From: Parvibaculaceae bacterium PLY_AMNH_Bact1
GTDB lineage: Bacteria; Pseudomonadota; Alphaproteobacteria; Parvibaculales; Parvibaculaceae
Reading direction: 5' to 3'
DNA: 64,000 nt
Assembly: GCA_032881465.1 (NCBI GenBank)
Contig: CP126168.1
Span: 682,001 to 746,000 of the forward strand
The notes under the pieces are model-generated. The model was not told the DNA's origin. It saw only the letters and a program-made list of their open reading frames with translations, and made no database searches. Position numbers and translations under genes: made by a program. Positions 8,640 to 17,662 of the stretch are shown here, piece by piece. The first letter of the stretch is position 1. The number at the start of each line of letters is the position of its first letter.

Positions 8640-10142
8640 ATGGCGAAAAAGAAAAAGACATTTCGCCCCAAGGCACGGGTGCCTAAGGGGCTGAGAGATA
8701 TTCCCGCGGAAACTGTCCGCGCGGAAGGTGCCATGCTTGCGCGCATCCGAGAAGTTTATGAGCTTTACGGCTTCGAACCCCTGGAAACGTCGGCCTTTGA
8801 ATATGCTGATGCACTGGGCAAATTCTTGCCGGATGAAGACCGTCCCAATGAAGGTGTCTTTTCCTTTCAGGATGACGACGATCAATGGCTGTCGCTCCGC
8901 TATGACCTGACAGCGCCTTTGGCCCGCTTCGTGGCGGAGAATTATGACGGCCTGCCAAAGCCCTTCAGGCGCTACCAGACCGGACCTGTCTGGCGAAATG
9001 AAAAGCCGGGGCCTGGTCGCTTCCGCCAGTTCACCCAGTTTGATGCGGATACGGTCGGTGCTCCGGGTCCCGCGGCGGATGCCGAGATGTGCATGATGGC
9101 TGCCGACTGTCTTGAGGCTTTGGGTATTCCGCGCAACTCCTATGTCATGCGCGTCAATAATCGGAAAGTGCTGGACGGTGTCTTCGAGACCTGCGGCATT
9201 GTTGGTGAAGGGCCAGAATTCGAAAAACAACACCTCACGGTTATGCGGGCCATCGACAAGCTTGACCGTCTGGGAAGCGAGGGCGTGCGTCTTCTGTTGG
9301 GCAAGGGCCGTAAAGACGAGTCCGGCGATTTCACTGAAGGCGCTGGCCTGTCTGACGATCAGATTGAGCGCATCATCTCCTTCACTGAGTCTGGTGGCGG
9401 CGGGCGTGAAGCAGTGTGCAGCGCGATGGAGAACCTAGTTGGTGACAGCGAGATTGGCCTCGCAGGTGTTGCTGAATTGCGCGACATCGATGCTCTTTTG
9501 ACCGCAGTTGGCTACGAAGAAGACCGCGTTGCTTTCGACCCAGCTGTTGTCCGCGGACTTGGCTATTACACAGGGCCTGTCTACGAAGCAGAGCTTACCT
9601 TTGAAGCAACGGACGAAGCAGGCCAGCAGCGGCGCTTCGGATCTGTTGGTGGTGGTGGGCGCTATGATGACTTGGTGGAGCGCTTCAAGGGTGTGAAGGT
9701 TCCCGCGACGGGGTTTTCCATTGGCGTGAGCCGTCTGTTCGCGGCGCTGGAAGCTTTGGACAAAGTGGAAGAGAATGATGTCGCGGCCCCTGTGATTGTT
9801 CTGGTGATGGACAAGGACGCCATGCCTGGCTACCAAAAGATCGTCAGTGAGTTGCGCGCCGCAGGCATTCGCTCGGAACTCTATCTTGGCGGGTCGGGCA
9901 TGCGGGCCCAAGTGAAATATGCTGACCGCCGCGGGGCACCGATTGTTGTCATCGAAGGTGAGGATGAGCGGCAAAAAGGCGAAGTGACGCTAAAAGACCT
10001 GATCCTTGGTGCGCAAAAGTCTGAAGAAATCAAAGACAATGCGGAATGGCGGGAAAGTGCTCATGCGCAGGTGTCTGTGCCGCGTGCAGCGCTCGTTGAG
10101 CATGTGCGGGAAATTCTGGGCCGACATAGCAAGGCTCACTGA
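8640..10142 (+). CDS. hisS: Histidyl-tRNA synthetase
   Basis: A 500-residue class II aminoacyl-tRNA synthetase charging tRNA-His. Visible motifs are motif 2 ([20 protein letters not shown]), the HisA motif ([16 protein letters not shown]) and motif 3 region [12 protein letters not shown], followed by an anticodon-binding domain (about residues 405-495). I chose the ATG at 8640 ([17 protein letters not shown]), as the open frame upstream to 8532 does not look like protein. It is followed by hisZ and hisG. hisZ is itself a catalytically dead HisS paralogue, so this may be an old tandem arrangement. Confidence 0.96.
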   Translation: MAKKKKTFRPKARVPKGLRDIPAETVRAEGAMLARIREVYELYGFEPLETSAFEYADALGKFLPDEDRPNEGVFSFQDDDDQWLSLRYDLTAPLARFVAENYDGLPKPFRRYQTGPVWRNEKPGPGRFRQFTQFDADTVGAPGPAADAEMCMMAADCLEALGIPRNSYVMRVNNRKVLDGVFETCGIVGEGPEFEKQHLTVMRAIDKLDRLGSEGVRLLLGKGRKDESGDFTEGAGLSDDQIERIISFTESGGGGREAVCSAMENLVGDSEIGLAGVAELRDIDALLTAVGYEEDRVAFDPAVVRGLGYYTGPVYEAELTFEATDEAGQQRRFGSVGGGGRYDDLVERFKGVKVPATGFSIGVSRLFAALEALDKVEENDVAAPVIVLVMDKDAMPGYQKIVSELRAAGIRSELYLGGSGMRAQVKYADRRGAPIVVIEGEDERQKGEVTLKDLILGAQKSEEIKDNAEWRESAHAQVSVPRAALVEHVREILGRHSKAH

Positions 10143-10251
10143 CCGTCTGGCATCTGCTGGGGGTTATGTGGGCCTGACAGGCGACACTCTTTCAGAATTC
10201 TTTGCATTTCCATGTTAGACAGGAGCCCGTAATCATGTGCCGTAAGGCAGG

Positions 10252-11445
10252 ATGCGGGATGAGACCATGACAAGCATTTCCAGCAGTGGGGACGAGCTCA
10301 AGGCACGTGAGCGACAGGCTGCGGCCGTTCGGGCGTCCTTTGAAGCTGCCTCTTTCGAACCCGTATATGCACCCGTTCTACAGCCTGCCGACATTTTTCT
10401 GGACCGGTCAGGCGAAGACATAAGGCGCCGAACCTATCTCTTTACGGACGCAGGCGGTCAGGAGCTCTGTCTTCGGCCGGAGCTCACTATCCCGGTCTGT
10501 CGTCTTTACCTCGAAAATGATCCGGACGGAGTTTCGCCTCGGCGATTATGTGCCAGTGGACCTGTCTACCGCTACCAACCCGCGGGTTCAGACAAGTTGA
10601 GTGAATATAATCAGTGTGGCCTCGAAATACTGGGTGGCGTTGACGAAGCGGCTGCGGACGCTGAGGTTACACGCCTGGGCATCGCAGCGGTCGAGGCTGC
10701 GGGTCTCACGGACTTTCAGTTGGAGCTGGGCGACCTATCCCTCTTTGATGCTCTCATTGACGCGATCAATATTCCAAAAGGTTGGAAAGGACGCTTGCGC
10801 CGGCAGTTCTGGCGGCCGGAATTTTTTGCAAACCTATTAACTGATCTCTCCAACGGTGAGGGACAGACTGGTAATAGGGATCAAGACGGTCTTCTTTCGG
10901 TCCTTGCCGGTCTTGATGAGAAACAGGCAACAACGCTTTTGACTGACGTCCTGAAGCTCGGCGGCATCGCGCCCGTTGGCGGGCGCGGAGTTGATGAGAT
11001 TGCCAGCCGTTTGCTTGAGAAAGCAGGCGAGGCGACGACAGAGCAGATGCCCAAGGAAGCTGCAAATATCATTGCTGCCTACATGAAGATTTCGGTTCCG
11101 GCGATTGACGCAGTAGGCCAGGTTGGGAGCCTTCTGAAGAAAAACGGCCTGTCCGCCGACGCAGCGCTTGAAAAACTGACTGTTCGTCTTCAGGAAATTT
11201 CGGACGCTGGTGTCGATCTTGGGCGTGCGACCTTTGCCACAGGCTTTGGCCGGAAGCTGGAATATTACACGGGCCACGTTTTCGAACTGCGCGTGCCTGA
11301 ACTAGGCAAAGACGCCGTGATTATGGGCGGTGGACGATATGATGGTCTCCTGCAGAGTCTCGGCGCTTCAAAGCCTGTACAGGCTGTTGGGTGTGCCATC
11401 GCGCTGGAAAGACTATTTCTGGCGACCAATAAGGGAGAAGTATAA
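10252..11445 (+). CDS. hisZ: ATP phosphoribosyltransferase regulatory subunit
   Basis: A 397-residue HisS-like protein without the full synthetase motif set, as expected for HisZ, which forms a complex with short HisG in the first step of histidine synthesis. Seen are FTDAGGQELCLRPELTIPVCR, YRYQPAGSDKLSEYNQCGLEI and YYTGHVFELRVPELGKDAVIMGGGRYDGLL. A second in-frame ATG at 10267 is possible; AAGGCAGG favours 10252 slightly. Its TAA overlaps the hisG ATG by one base, pointing to translational coupling and matched subunit amounts. Confidence 0.92.
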   Translation: MRDETMTSISSSGDELKARERQAAAVRASFEAASFEPVYAPVLQPADIFLDRSGEDIRRRTYLFTDAGGQELCLRPELTIPVCRLYLENDPDGVSPRRLCASGPVYRYQPAGSDKLSEYNQCGLEILGGVDEAAADAEVTRLGIAAVEAAGLTDFQLELGDLSLFDALIDAINIPKGWKGRLRRQFWRPEFFANLLTDLSNGEGQTGNRDQDGLLSVLAGLDEKQATTLLTDVLKLGGIAPVGGRGVDEIASRLLEKAGEATTEQMPKEAANIIAAYMKISVPAIDAVGQVGSLLKKNGLSADAALEKLTVRLQEISDAGVDLGRATFATGFGRKLEYYTGHVFELRVPELGKDAVIMGGGRYDGLLQSLGASKPVQAVGCAIALERLFLATNKGEV

Positions 11446-12425
11446 TGAGCTCTAACAAACTCATTTTGGGTCTCCCTTCTAAAGGTCGTCTTCAGGAAAA
11501 TGCATCTGAGTTTTTTAAGCGGGCGGGCCTCAAAGTCTCCAAACACGGGGGCCGAGGTTATACCGGAACTCTAAAAGGCGTCTCTGATGTGGAGATTGCC
11601 TTTCTCTCAGCGTCTGAAATCGCCGGGAACCTGGAACAGGGGACAATTCACTTCGGCATTACCGGCGAAGACCTGATCCGCGAAAAGCTGGCAGCACCCG
11701 ACCAGAGTGTTGAGCTGCTGCTCAAGCTTGGGTTCGGGCACGCAGACGTTGTAGTCGCCGTTCCACAGAGTTGGATTGACGTCGACAAGATGGCTGATCT
11801 GGACGACGTAGCGCTGGCGTTCCACGCAAAGCGCGGCAAACGCCTGCGCGTGGCAACGAAATACTTTAATTTGACGCGCATGTTCTTTGCTGAACACGGC
11901 ATCAATGATTACCGAATTGTGGAGAGTCTTGGGGCAACCGAAGGCGCGCCGGCAGCAGGGTCTGCGGAAGCTATTGTCGATATTACATCGACTGGGGCGA
12001 CGCTTGTCGCGAACAATCTCAAGATCCTCGACGATGGGGTTATGCTCCGGAGCGAGGCCAATCTCGTGGCATCCTTGAACGCAGATTGGGGTGATGCATC
12101 GCTCGCAGCTGCCCGAGTGATCCTCGATCGCTTGGACGCAAGAGATCGCGCTGAGAACCATATGCTTGTCGCTGCGCGCGGACCTTTTGATCCGGCAAAG
12201 ATGGCGGAAGATCTGGATCGTCACTATCAGTGCGCTGCAGACGTGTTCAGCGTCTTTGAAGGCGGTGGCGAAGTGCGGGTGATCTGCCCCACGGCGCAGG
12301 TTCAGGCGGTCGCCGATCACCTGCGTCAGGCGGGTGCTGAAACCGTGTCTGCGAGCAAGGCGGACTATCTGTTCGCAGCAGAGAATGTTCTGCACGATCA
12401 GCTTCTGAAACGTCTCGGGCGTTAG
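11445..12425 (+). CDS. hisG: ATP phosphoribosyltransferase catalytic subunit
   Basis: A 326-residue enzyme joining ATP and PRPP to phosphoribosyl-ATP, the committed step of histidine synthesis. GLPSKGRLQE at the start and EAIVDITSTGATLVANNLKIL (PRPP loop) in the middle are HisG signatures. It is longer than the shortest HisG proteins, carrying about 90 C-terminal residues as is common in alphaproteobacteria. Coupling to hisZ supports the hetero-complex. The gene is convergent with the SDR gene at 12430. Confidence 0.94.
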   Translation: MSSNKLILGLPSKGRLQENASEFFKRAGLKVSKHGGRGYTGTLKGVSDVEIAFLSASEIAGNLEQGTIHFGITGEDLIREKLAAPDQSVELLLKLGFGHADVVVAVPQSWIDVDKMADLDDVALAFHAKRGKRLRVATKYFNLTRMFFAEHGINDYRIVESLGATEGAPAAGSAEAIVDITSTGATLVANNLKILDDGVMLRSEANLVASLNADWGDASLAAARVILDRLDARDRAENHMLVAARGPFDPAKMAEDLDRHYQCAADVFSVFEGGGEVRVICPTAQVQAVADHLRQAGAETVSASKADYLFAAENVLHDQLLKRLGR

Positions 12426-12429
12426 GGGG

Positions 12430-13236
12430 TCAGGCCTTTAGACTTGCCAGGTATGCCTGCTTCTTGTTGTTTCCTTGCTTCTCCATATATCGAAAGACTC
12501 TCTCTAGGGTTTTTGGAAAAGCCATGACCAGGCCAGCCATGCGCCCCTCGCTTTTTGGGAGCCAGGTTTCCAGGTCACCGGAAGCAAGCGCGTGTACAAC
12601 TCGCTTTGCCGTTTCCTCAGCAGAGAGAGGGTCGGCATTGCCTGCAAAATTAAGAGGAGAACCGTCCGGGTGAGACATCTCCTCGCGCAGCATCGGTGTA
12701 TCAATAGCACTGGGATAAAGACCGCCGACACCAATGCCATGGGGGGCAAGTTCAAGGGCGAGCGCCGCCGTGAATCCGCGTAGGCCGAACTTCGACGCGG
12801 TATAGGCCGCACTGTCTTTGAGCGGAAACAGGCCCGCCAACGAGACGATGTTAAATATCTGGCCGCAGCCTCTGTTTAACATGCCGCGCGCCGCAGCCTG
12901 GCAAAGGCGCATTGGGGCCGTAAGATTAATGTCGATATGCTTTGTGAGGAGGGTCTCATCAAGTGCTGACACGGACCCTGGAACGCCGATCCCTGCATTG
13001 TTTATGAGAAGGTCGATTGGTTGCTCACCACTTTCCAGTCGCGTGCAAAGGCGTTGTAGATCCTCGTCGTCGCAAAGATCAGCATCGATCAGCTCATCGG
13101 CCGAATTTGGAAGAAGTGTAGACAGGTCCCCGTGTCGATCGGTCAAGACCAATTGATCTCCCTGGGCGCGAAACACGTCTGCCAGCGCGCGTCCGAGACC
13201 GCCCGCAGCGCCTGTGATCATGACTGTTCTGCTCAT
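12430..13236 (-). CDS. Short-chain dehydrogenase/reductase, second gene of the FMO operon
   Basis: A 268-residue SDR: TGAAGGLGRALADVF (cofactor loop), NNAGIG, and the catalytic set S-Y-K in NIVSLAGLFPLKDSAAYTASKFG. I chose ATG 13236 because it forms a 4-base ATGA overlap with the stop of the monooxygenase gene upstream; the open frame extends further but only inside that gene. Co-expression with the flavin monooxygenase suggests consecutive oxidation steps on one substrate, for example an alcohol/ketone followed by Baeyer-Villiger or N/S oxidation. The substrate is unknown. Confidence 0.87.
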   Translation of the reverse strand: MSRTVMITGAAGGLGRALADVFRAQGDQLVLTDRHGDLSTLLPNSADELIDADLCDDEDLQRLCTRLESGEQPIDLLINNAGIGVPGSVSALDETLLTKHIDINLTAPMRLCQAAARGMLNRGCGQIFNIVSLAGLFPLKDSAAYTASKFGLRGFTAALALELAPHGIGVGGLYPSAIDTPMLREEMSHPDGSPLNFAGNADPLSAEETAKRVVHALASGDLETWLPKSEGRMAGLVMAFPKTLERVFRYMEKQGNNKKQAYLASLKA

Positions 13237-14594
13237 GCGGCTTCCGCTTTCGTCACGCGGCGAACAGGATTGAAGTGCCCATCTGGGACATCCGGCCAAC
13301 CCATATGTTTACGCAGGTCCGTCATTGCCTTTTTGTAAGCATCCACGTTTACATAGGTCGCATGGCGGTCAGACCCGACATAATTGACGCCACCGGAAAG
13401 GTCGGGCTGGTGATTGGCGAGACGCTTATGAAAACGTTTTGCCTGTTTCGGTTGGTCCCGCTCCGCCAAGATGGCGCGGGCGATCAGGTCTGCCATATTG
13501 TCGAACAGTTTGTAGGCACCGCCATTGGTTTCCATAAAACCAAGAGAGAACAGGTTGGCGTGGTCTTTGACAAACAGGTTCATATAGAGGTCCGGGCGGC
13601 CAGCCTTCCAGGTAAACTCTGACGGGTCAACATAAGGGATTTTCCACTCATACCCTGTTGCGCAGAGCACCAGATCAATCTCTTCGCGGCTGCCATCCTT
13701 GAAGACGACATGCTTGCCGTCGAGGCGTTCAACATCGCCCTTCGCCTTAATGTCACCGTGGCCAAGATAGTGAAGAAGCTGTGTGTTGAGGATCGGATGG
13801 CTTTCAAAAATCTTGTGGTCGGGTGCCGGCAGACCCAGGCGGGTCAGGTCGCCATTGATAAAGCGTAGGAGGAGCCCAAACACCTTTTGTGTCAGCCACA
13901 TCGGCAGATGAGGCCCTTCATGGGCAAAGACATCAGCAGGCTTGCCCATAAGATGTTTTGGAATGAAGTGATAGCCACGTCGGAGGCTGATAAACGCCGC
14001 ATCAGCTGCGGCCGCGGCATCGCACGCAATGTCACAGCCTGAATTGCCCGCACCGACAACCAGAACCCGCTTCCCTCGAAACTCGTCCATATGACGGAAG
14101 CTGTTGGCATGGCGGACTTCACCGTCAAATCGTCCCGAGGCCCAGTCAGGCAGGGTCGGGTGCCAGTTCGTGCCATTGACGCAAATGAGCCAGCGGTAGG
14201 GACGTGTCTCTCCAGAGGAGAGTGCCACTTGCCAGCCACCCTTTTCAAATCGGGTGCCTGTCACTTCCGTGTTGAAAGTGATGTCGCCAAAGAGTCCATA
14301 CTCGTGGGCAAAAGCCTGCATGTAGGAATGGATCTGCTTGTTGGAGGGATAGTCCGGATAGTCATCCGGCATAGCGAAGTCTGTATAATGCGACTGCGTC
14401 TTCGATGAAATGAAGTGTGCCGAGGCATACATGGGCGAGCCGGGGTTCTTTGCATCCCAAATACCACCGACATCGGAATGCCGTTCAAAAATATCAAACT
14501 CAATGCCAAGCAATTTGAATGTCCTGGCAAGCGCAAGACCACCGGGGCCAGCGCCAACGATACAGGCACGATTGGGAATGGAAGAAGATGCCAT
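13233..14594 (-). CDS. Flavin-containing monooxygenase
   Basis: A 453-residue FAD/NADPH enzyme. It has an FAD Rossmann motif (GAGPGGLAL), the FMO signature FDGEVRHANSF, a second nucleotide motif (GAGNSGCDIA) and the late LVLCATGY motif. An upstream in-frame TTG at 14606 exists, but ATG 14594 has a GGAG six bases before it. It is divergent from a TetR regulator, with a palindrome between them, and overlaps the SDR gene by ATGA. Such enzymes oxygenate soft nucleophiles or ketones; the context does not settle which. Confidence 0.9.
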   Translation of the reverse strand: MASSSIPNRACIVGAGPGGLALARTFKLLGIEFDIFERHSDVGGIWDAKNPGSPMYASAHFISSKTQSHYTDFAMPDDYPDYPSNKQIHSYMQAFAHEYGLFGDITFNTEVTGTRFEKGGWQVALSSGETRPYRWLICVNGTNWHPTLPDWASGRFDGEVRHANSFRHMDEFRGKRVLVVGAGNSGCDIACDAAAAADAAFISLRRGYHFIPKHLMGKPADVFAHEGPHLPMWLTQKVFGLLLRFINGDLTRLGLPAPDHKIFESHPILNTQLLHYLGHGDIKAKGDVERLDGKHVVFKDGSREEIDLVLCATGYEWKIPYVDPSEFTWKAGRPDLYMNLFVKDHANLFSLGFMETNGGAYKLFDNMADLIARAILAERDQPKQAKRFHKRLANHQPDLSGGVNYVGSDRHATYVNVDAYKKAMTDLRKHMGWPDVPDGHFNPVRRVTKAEAA

Positions 14595-14644
14595 GACGGG
14601 CTCCAATTGTGAGGGTTCCTCATATTTGTAAAAAGTGATAAACC

Positions 14645-14657
14645 CTCATATTATGAG
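14645..14657. promoter_or_regulatory. Palindromic TetR-type operator candidate
   Basis: CTCATA-T-TATGAG is a perfect 13-base palindrome in the 102-bp divergent region between the monooxygenase and the TetR gene. A second half site, CTCATA, lies at 14619-14624, close to the monooxygenase start. Assignment to the adjacent TetR protein is inferred from position. Confidence 0.5.
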
Positions 14658-14696
14658 AATCAAGCAAAACCTTCCCGACAATGATTAAAATCTGAA

Positions 14697-15338
14697 ATGT
14701 CAGCTGTTTCCGTTACTTCCAAAAGAACATCCGTGCGCAAGACCCCGACCCAAGCTCGCGCAAAAGAGCGGTTTGAACGGATACTGGATGCCGCCCGTAA
14801 CCTCATAGAGGAAAGCGGCAGTGATCATTTGAAGATGAGTGATGTTGCGGCCCGGGCAGGGGTGCCCATCGGCTCTGTCTATCAATACTTTCCGGACAAG
14901 TCGGCAATCATTATCACTCTTGCAGAGAGGATCATGGAGCTGGTGCATGACGGCCTTGCTCAGGCAATGGGTGAGGTGGGCTCTCTCGAAGATGGGGAAG
15001 AGGCACTGAGATCGACTCTGATGGCCTACTACCAACTCTTTCTTGCAGAACCTGTTGCCCGCGATATCTGGTTTGGCATCCAGGCGGACAAAACGCTCAA
15101 TGTGTTGGATATCGAAGATAGCCGGGCCAATGGTCAGATTGTTTTTCGGACGCTCAAAAAGTTCACGCCAAGGAAAGACTGGAAGCGCCTTGAAACAGCC
15201 AGCTTTCTGATCATGCAACTGACGGGTATGGCTGTGCGTCTAGCAATTTCCGTCGACAGAAAAGAGGGTGACCGGATCATGGCCGTCTATCAGGACATGA
15301 TCCGGCGTGAGCTCATTGCAGTGACTGCCGAGAGTTAG
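14697..15338 (+). CDS. TetR/AcrR-family transcriptional regulator
   Basis: A 213-residue protein with a TetR N-terminal helix-turn-helix (about residues 18-65; ARAKERFERILDAARNLIEESG and VAARAGVPIGSVYQYFPDKSAII) and a helical ligand-binding domain. It is divergent from the FMO-SDR operon and likely represses it through the palindrome at 14645-14657. Its last 4 bases overlap the convergent glyA end. Confidence 0.92.
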   Translation: MSAVSVTSKRTSVRKTPTQARAKERFERILDAARNLIEESGSDHLKMSDVAARAGVPIGSVYQYFPDKSAIIITLAERIMELVHDGLAQAMGEVGSLEDGEEALRSTLMAYYQLFLAEPVARDIWFGIQADKTLNVLDIEDSRANGQIVFRTLKKFTPRKDWKRLETASFLIMQLTGMAVRLAISVDRKEGDRIMAVYQDMIRRELIAVTAES

Positions 15339-16609
15339 AGCCCCGGTACTGGAAAACGTGTTGTAAGTGCGGTGACTTCGGCTGCAAGGCCCGCCAGATG
15401 TGTTTCATCGTGCGGAGACCTGAGCGCGGATGCGATCAACCGTCCAATGATCGCCATATCGGCTTCTCCCATGCCCCGCGCTGTGGGCGCCGGAGTGCCG
15501 AGTCGCAGACCCGATGGACGTATAGGCGGGTTGGGGTCGTCCGGGATCATTTGTTTATTGGTGGTGAGCTCAATTCTGTCGAGCGTCTCCTGGGCTTGCC
15601 TGCCGTCAATTCCGAAGCTTTCCACGGTATCGATCACCAATAAGTGGTTTTCAGTGCCACCGGTAATGAGCCGAACCTGATGATCTCGCAGGGACTGGGC
15701 GAGCGCCTGCGCATTGGTGAGCATTGCCCGCGCGTAGGTTCTGAATTCGTTCGCGGCAGCGAGCCTAAGTGTGAGCGCAGTGGCGGCCACCTGATTCATG
15801 TGTGGTCCGCCTTGAAGACCTGGAAAGACAGAGGCATCAATCGCTTTGCTGTGTTTCGCCTTGCACAGAATGAGGCCCCCGCGAGGCCCCCGAAGCGACT
15901 TATGTGTCGTCGTGGTCATGACGTCGAAGCCATGGTCCAGGGGATTCTGCAACGCGTCTCCAGCGATCAGGCCACCAACATGGGAAACGTCGGCCATCGT
16001 GAGAGCACCAACCTTGTCGGCAATCACCTGGAACCGAGCATAGTTCACTTCCCGTGGATAGGAAGAATGTCCGCAAACAATGAGTTGTGGTTTTTCCTGA
16101 AGCGCGGTTTCTTCGAGTGCGTCATAGTCGATGTCTCCCTGCGCACCGACGGTCTTGTAGCGCACGAAATTGAAGAGACGCCCCATATGACTGACCGGTG
16201 CACCATGGGTGAGATGTCCTCCGTGGCTCAAATCCATCGCCAGGATCGTGTCACCAGGTACAAGCAGGCCAAGATAGACCGCCTGGTTCATGGGCGATCC
16301 GGACAAAGGCTGTACATTAGCATGCTCAGCCCGGAAGAGGCTGCAGGCCCGTTCCTGCGCGAGTTGCTCGATGGTGTCAGTATTGGGTTGGCCGCCGTAA
16401 TAGCGACGTCCCGGATAGCCTTCTGAATACTTGTTGGTGAAGGCACTGCCGAGAAGGGGAAGCACTTCCGGGAAGCAATAGTTTTCCGACGGGATAAGTT
16501 CCAGGCCCGTGCGCTGTCGGTCTTCTTCAGCGACAAGGGCGGCAAAAATGTCTGGGTCTTTCGCCGCGAGGTCATCGCGGAGTCGATTGAGGTTTATGTC
16601 CAAATGCAT
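15335..16609 (-). CDS. glyA: Serine hydroxymethyltransferase (divergent GlyA)
   Basis: A 424-residue PLP enzyme that interconverts serine and glycine with transfer of a one-carbon unit to tetrahydrofolate. K237 in TTTTHKSLRGPRGG is the PLP lysine; MDLSHGGHLTHG and MADVSHVGGLIAG hold substrate and PLP contacts. The region HSSYPREVNYARFQVIADKVGAL differs from the usual ASAYPRxIDFxRFxxIAD of standard GlyA, so this may be a second paralogue. A putative ZTP riboswitch precedes it, linking expression to purine/folate status. The upstream gene on this strand encodes an HD-domain protein. Confidence 0.9.
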   Translation of the reverse strand: MHLDINLNRLRDDLAAKDPDIFAALVAEEDRQRTGLELIPSENYCFPEVLPLLGSAFTNKYSEGYPGRRYYGGQPNTDTIEQLAQERACSLFRAEHANVQPLSGSPMNQAVYLGLLVPGDTILAMDLSHGGHLTHGAPVSHMGRLFNFVRYKTVGAQGDIDYDALEETALQEKPQLIVCGHSSYPREVNYARFQVIADKVGALTMADVSHVGGLIAGDALQNPLDHGFDVMTTTTHKSLRGPRGGLILCKAKHSKAIDASVFPGLQGGPHMNQVAATALTLRLAAANEFRTYARAMLTNAQALAQSLRDHQVRLITGGTENHLLVIDTVESFGIDGRQAQETLDRIELTTNKQMIPDDPNPPIRPSGLRLGTPAPTARGMGEADMAIIGRLIASALRSPHDETHLAGLAAEVTALTTRFPVPGL

Positions 16610-16622
16610 AACGGTCTCTCCG

Positions 16623-16693
16623 TTTCAAAGCCAAAATGTCAAACGCCCGGCCAGCTCTTCTAAAAAAGGCTGCCCAGGCGAACGGCTTTGAAA
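16623..16693 (-). promoter_or_regulatory. Inverted repeat linking riboswitch and glyA ribosome-binding region
   Basis: TTTCAAAGCC (read on the minus strand at 16693-16684) is exactly complementary to GGCTTTGAAA (16632-16623). The upstream arm sits just before domain 2 of the putative ZTP riboswitch. The downstream arm lies about 14-23 bases before the glyA ATG (16609), next to its GGAGAG. A 10-bp pairing here could be the alternative structure that couples ligand binding to expression. Confidence 0.5.
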
Positions 16694-16791
16694 TCGGCTT
16701 CCGCGCTCCCTCGTGGTTGTTCACTCTGAAAATCAGGGCGGTTTCCCACATCCCCCAAAACAAACGGGAGACTTTCGCCAGTCACGCGGAA
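16662..16791 (-). promoter_or_regulatory. ZTP/ZMP (pfl) riboswitch candidate in the glyA leader
   Basis: On the minus strand, domain 1 opens with TTCCGCG-TGACTGGCG (16791-16776). It closes with GGGAG-CGCGGAA (16710-16699), giving a perfect 7-bp P1 around the conserved TGACTGGCG and GGGAG elements; GTGGGAAACC lies between. Domain 2 follows as CCGTTCGCCTGGGCAGCC (16685-16668), close to the consensus CCGCCTGGGC, and runs into six Ts. These are the hallmarks of the pfl/ZTP class (Rfam family pfl), which senses the purine intermediate ZMP/ZTP and is known to precede one-carbon genes such as glyA. It was recognised by eye, not scored by a covariance model. Confidence 0.82.
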
Positions 16792-16863
16792 TATATGGAC
16801 CAGTCGGGTCAGGGCGAGTGAACCAAAGGATGGACGTTAGGTCAAAGAAAATCTCGATTTGCA

Positions 16864-17466
16864 CTAGTCAGAAAAGGGTGCCGTGTCGATCAGGGTGTCA
16901 AGATTGAGATCGCGCATGACAGTGGCGATGCCAGAAGTGGGGTTGCGGGCGGCCTCCGCACCCAGCAGCTTTCGCAAGTGCGTCTTGCAGCCGGTTCGCG
17001 GATGTTCCTCCAGGATTCGTTCCAGCGCACGTGCCGGAATGTCGTCAAGCCGCATGCCAATAACATCAGCTATCGCACCCATGTGAAGGAGCGCGACCTC
17101 GGACCTCTCATCGTCTGCTGAGGCCAAATTGGTGTGAAGGGAGATTGCCGTGCGGACAGACAAGGCGAGGCCGGTGGCAGCACCCCGTTTCAGCAGAAAC
17201 TCTTCTGCTGCTTTTCCACCACGCACTTCAAATTCATCCTCGCCGACAATAGTATGGTCCAAACCCAGATCATGAAACAGAGCACCGACATAGAGGGCTT
17301 CTTTGTCGGCACGGCGTCCGATCTTCTGACCAATGAGTTCGGCAAAGAGAAAGGTCCGGTGGCAATGATGGATCATGGGCGGCGCTGACACCTCTTTCAG
17401 AAAGCAGGTAGCGGCGTTCGCAATGTCACTATCCGGGGCGTTTGGGAGCTGAGTGTTGATGGTCAT
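16864..17466 (-). CDS. HD-domain protein (cyanamide hydratase-like phosphohydrolase fold)
   Basis: A 200-residue protein with an HD metal site: H in MIHHCHRTFLFAELIG and HD in VGALFHDLGLDHT. The arrangement resembles HD proteins annotated as metal-dependent phosphohydrolases or cyanamide hydratase-like proteins. Substrate unknown. It lies upstream of the glyA leader on the same strand, 254 bases before the glyA start, and may be transcribed separately because the riboswitch fills the gap. Confidence 0.78.
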   Translation of the reverse strand: MTINTQLPNAPDSDIANAATCFLKEVSAPPMIHHCHRTFLFAELIGQKIGRRADKEALYVGALFHDLGLDHTIVGEDEFEVRGGKAAEEFLLKRGAATGLALSVRTAISLHTNLASADDERSEVALLHMGAIADVIGMRLDDIPARALERILEEHPRTGCKTHLRKLLGAEAARNPTSGIATVMRDLNLDTLIDTAPFSD

Positions 17467-17662
17467 TTTCCCTCCTGTTTAAAGTTGGAGAGAAATTGGA
17501 CATGTGCGGCACCCTGTAACAGCGTGGAATGCGACAGAGTGCTGGTCTAACTGGACATTTCCGCGCTTTTGAGCGCCCCGGGTGACCGCTTAGGTTTCTC
17601 ATCAGTATTGTGCGGGGCGCAACTAGCCTGCCAGGCACCCCATGCACTGTTTGGGGCGGAGG

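Noticed and set aside
11607-12395. 262-codon open frame on the minus strand
   Set aside because: It is antisense to hisG, which is well supported, and has no motif.
15644-16426. 260-codon open frame on the plus strand
   Set aside because: It is antisense to glyA and shows no family motif.
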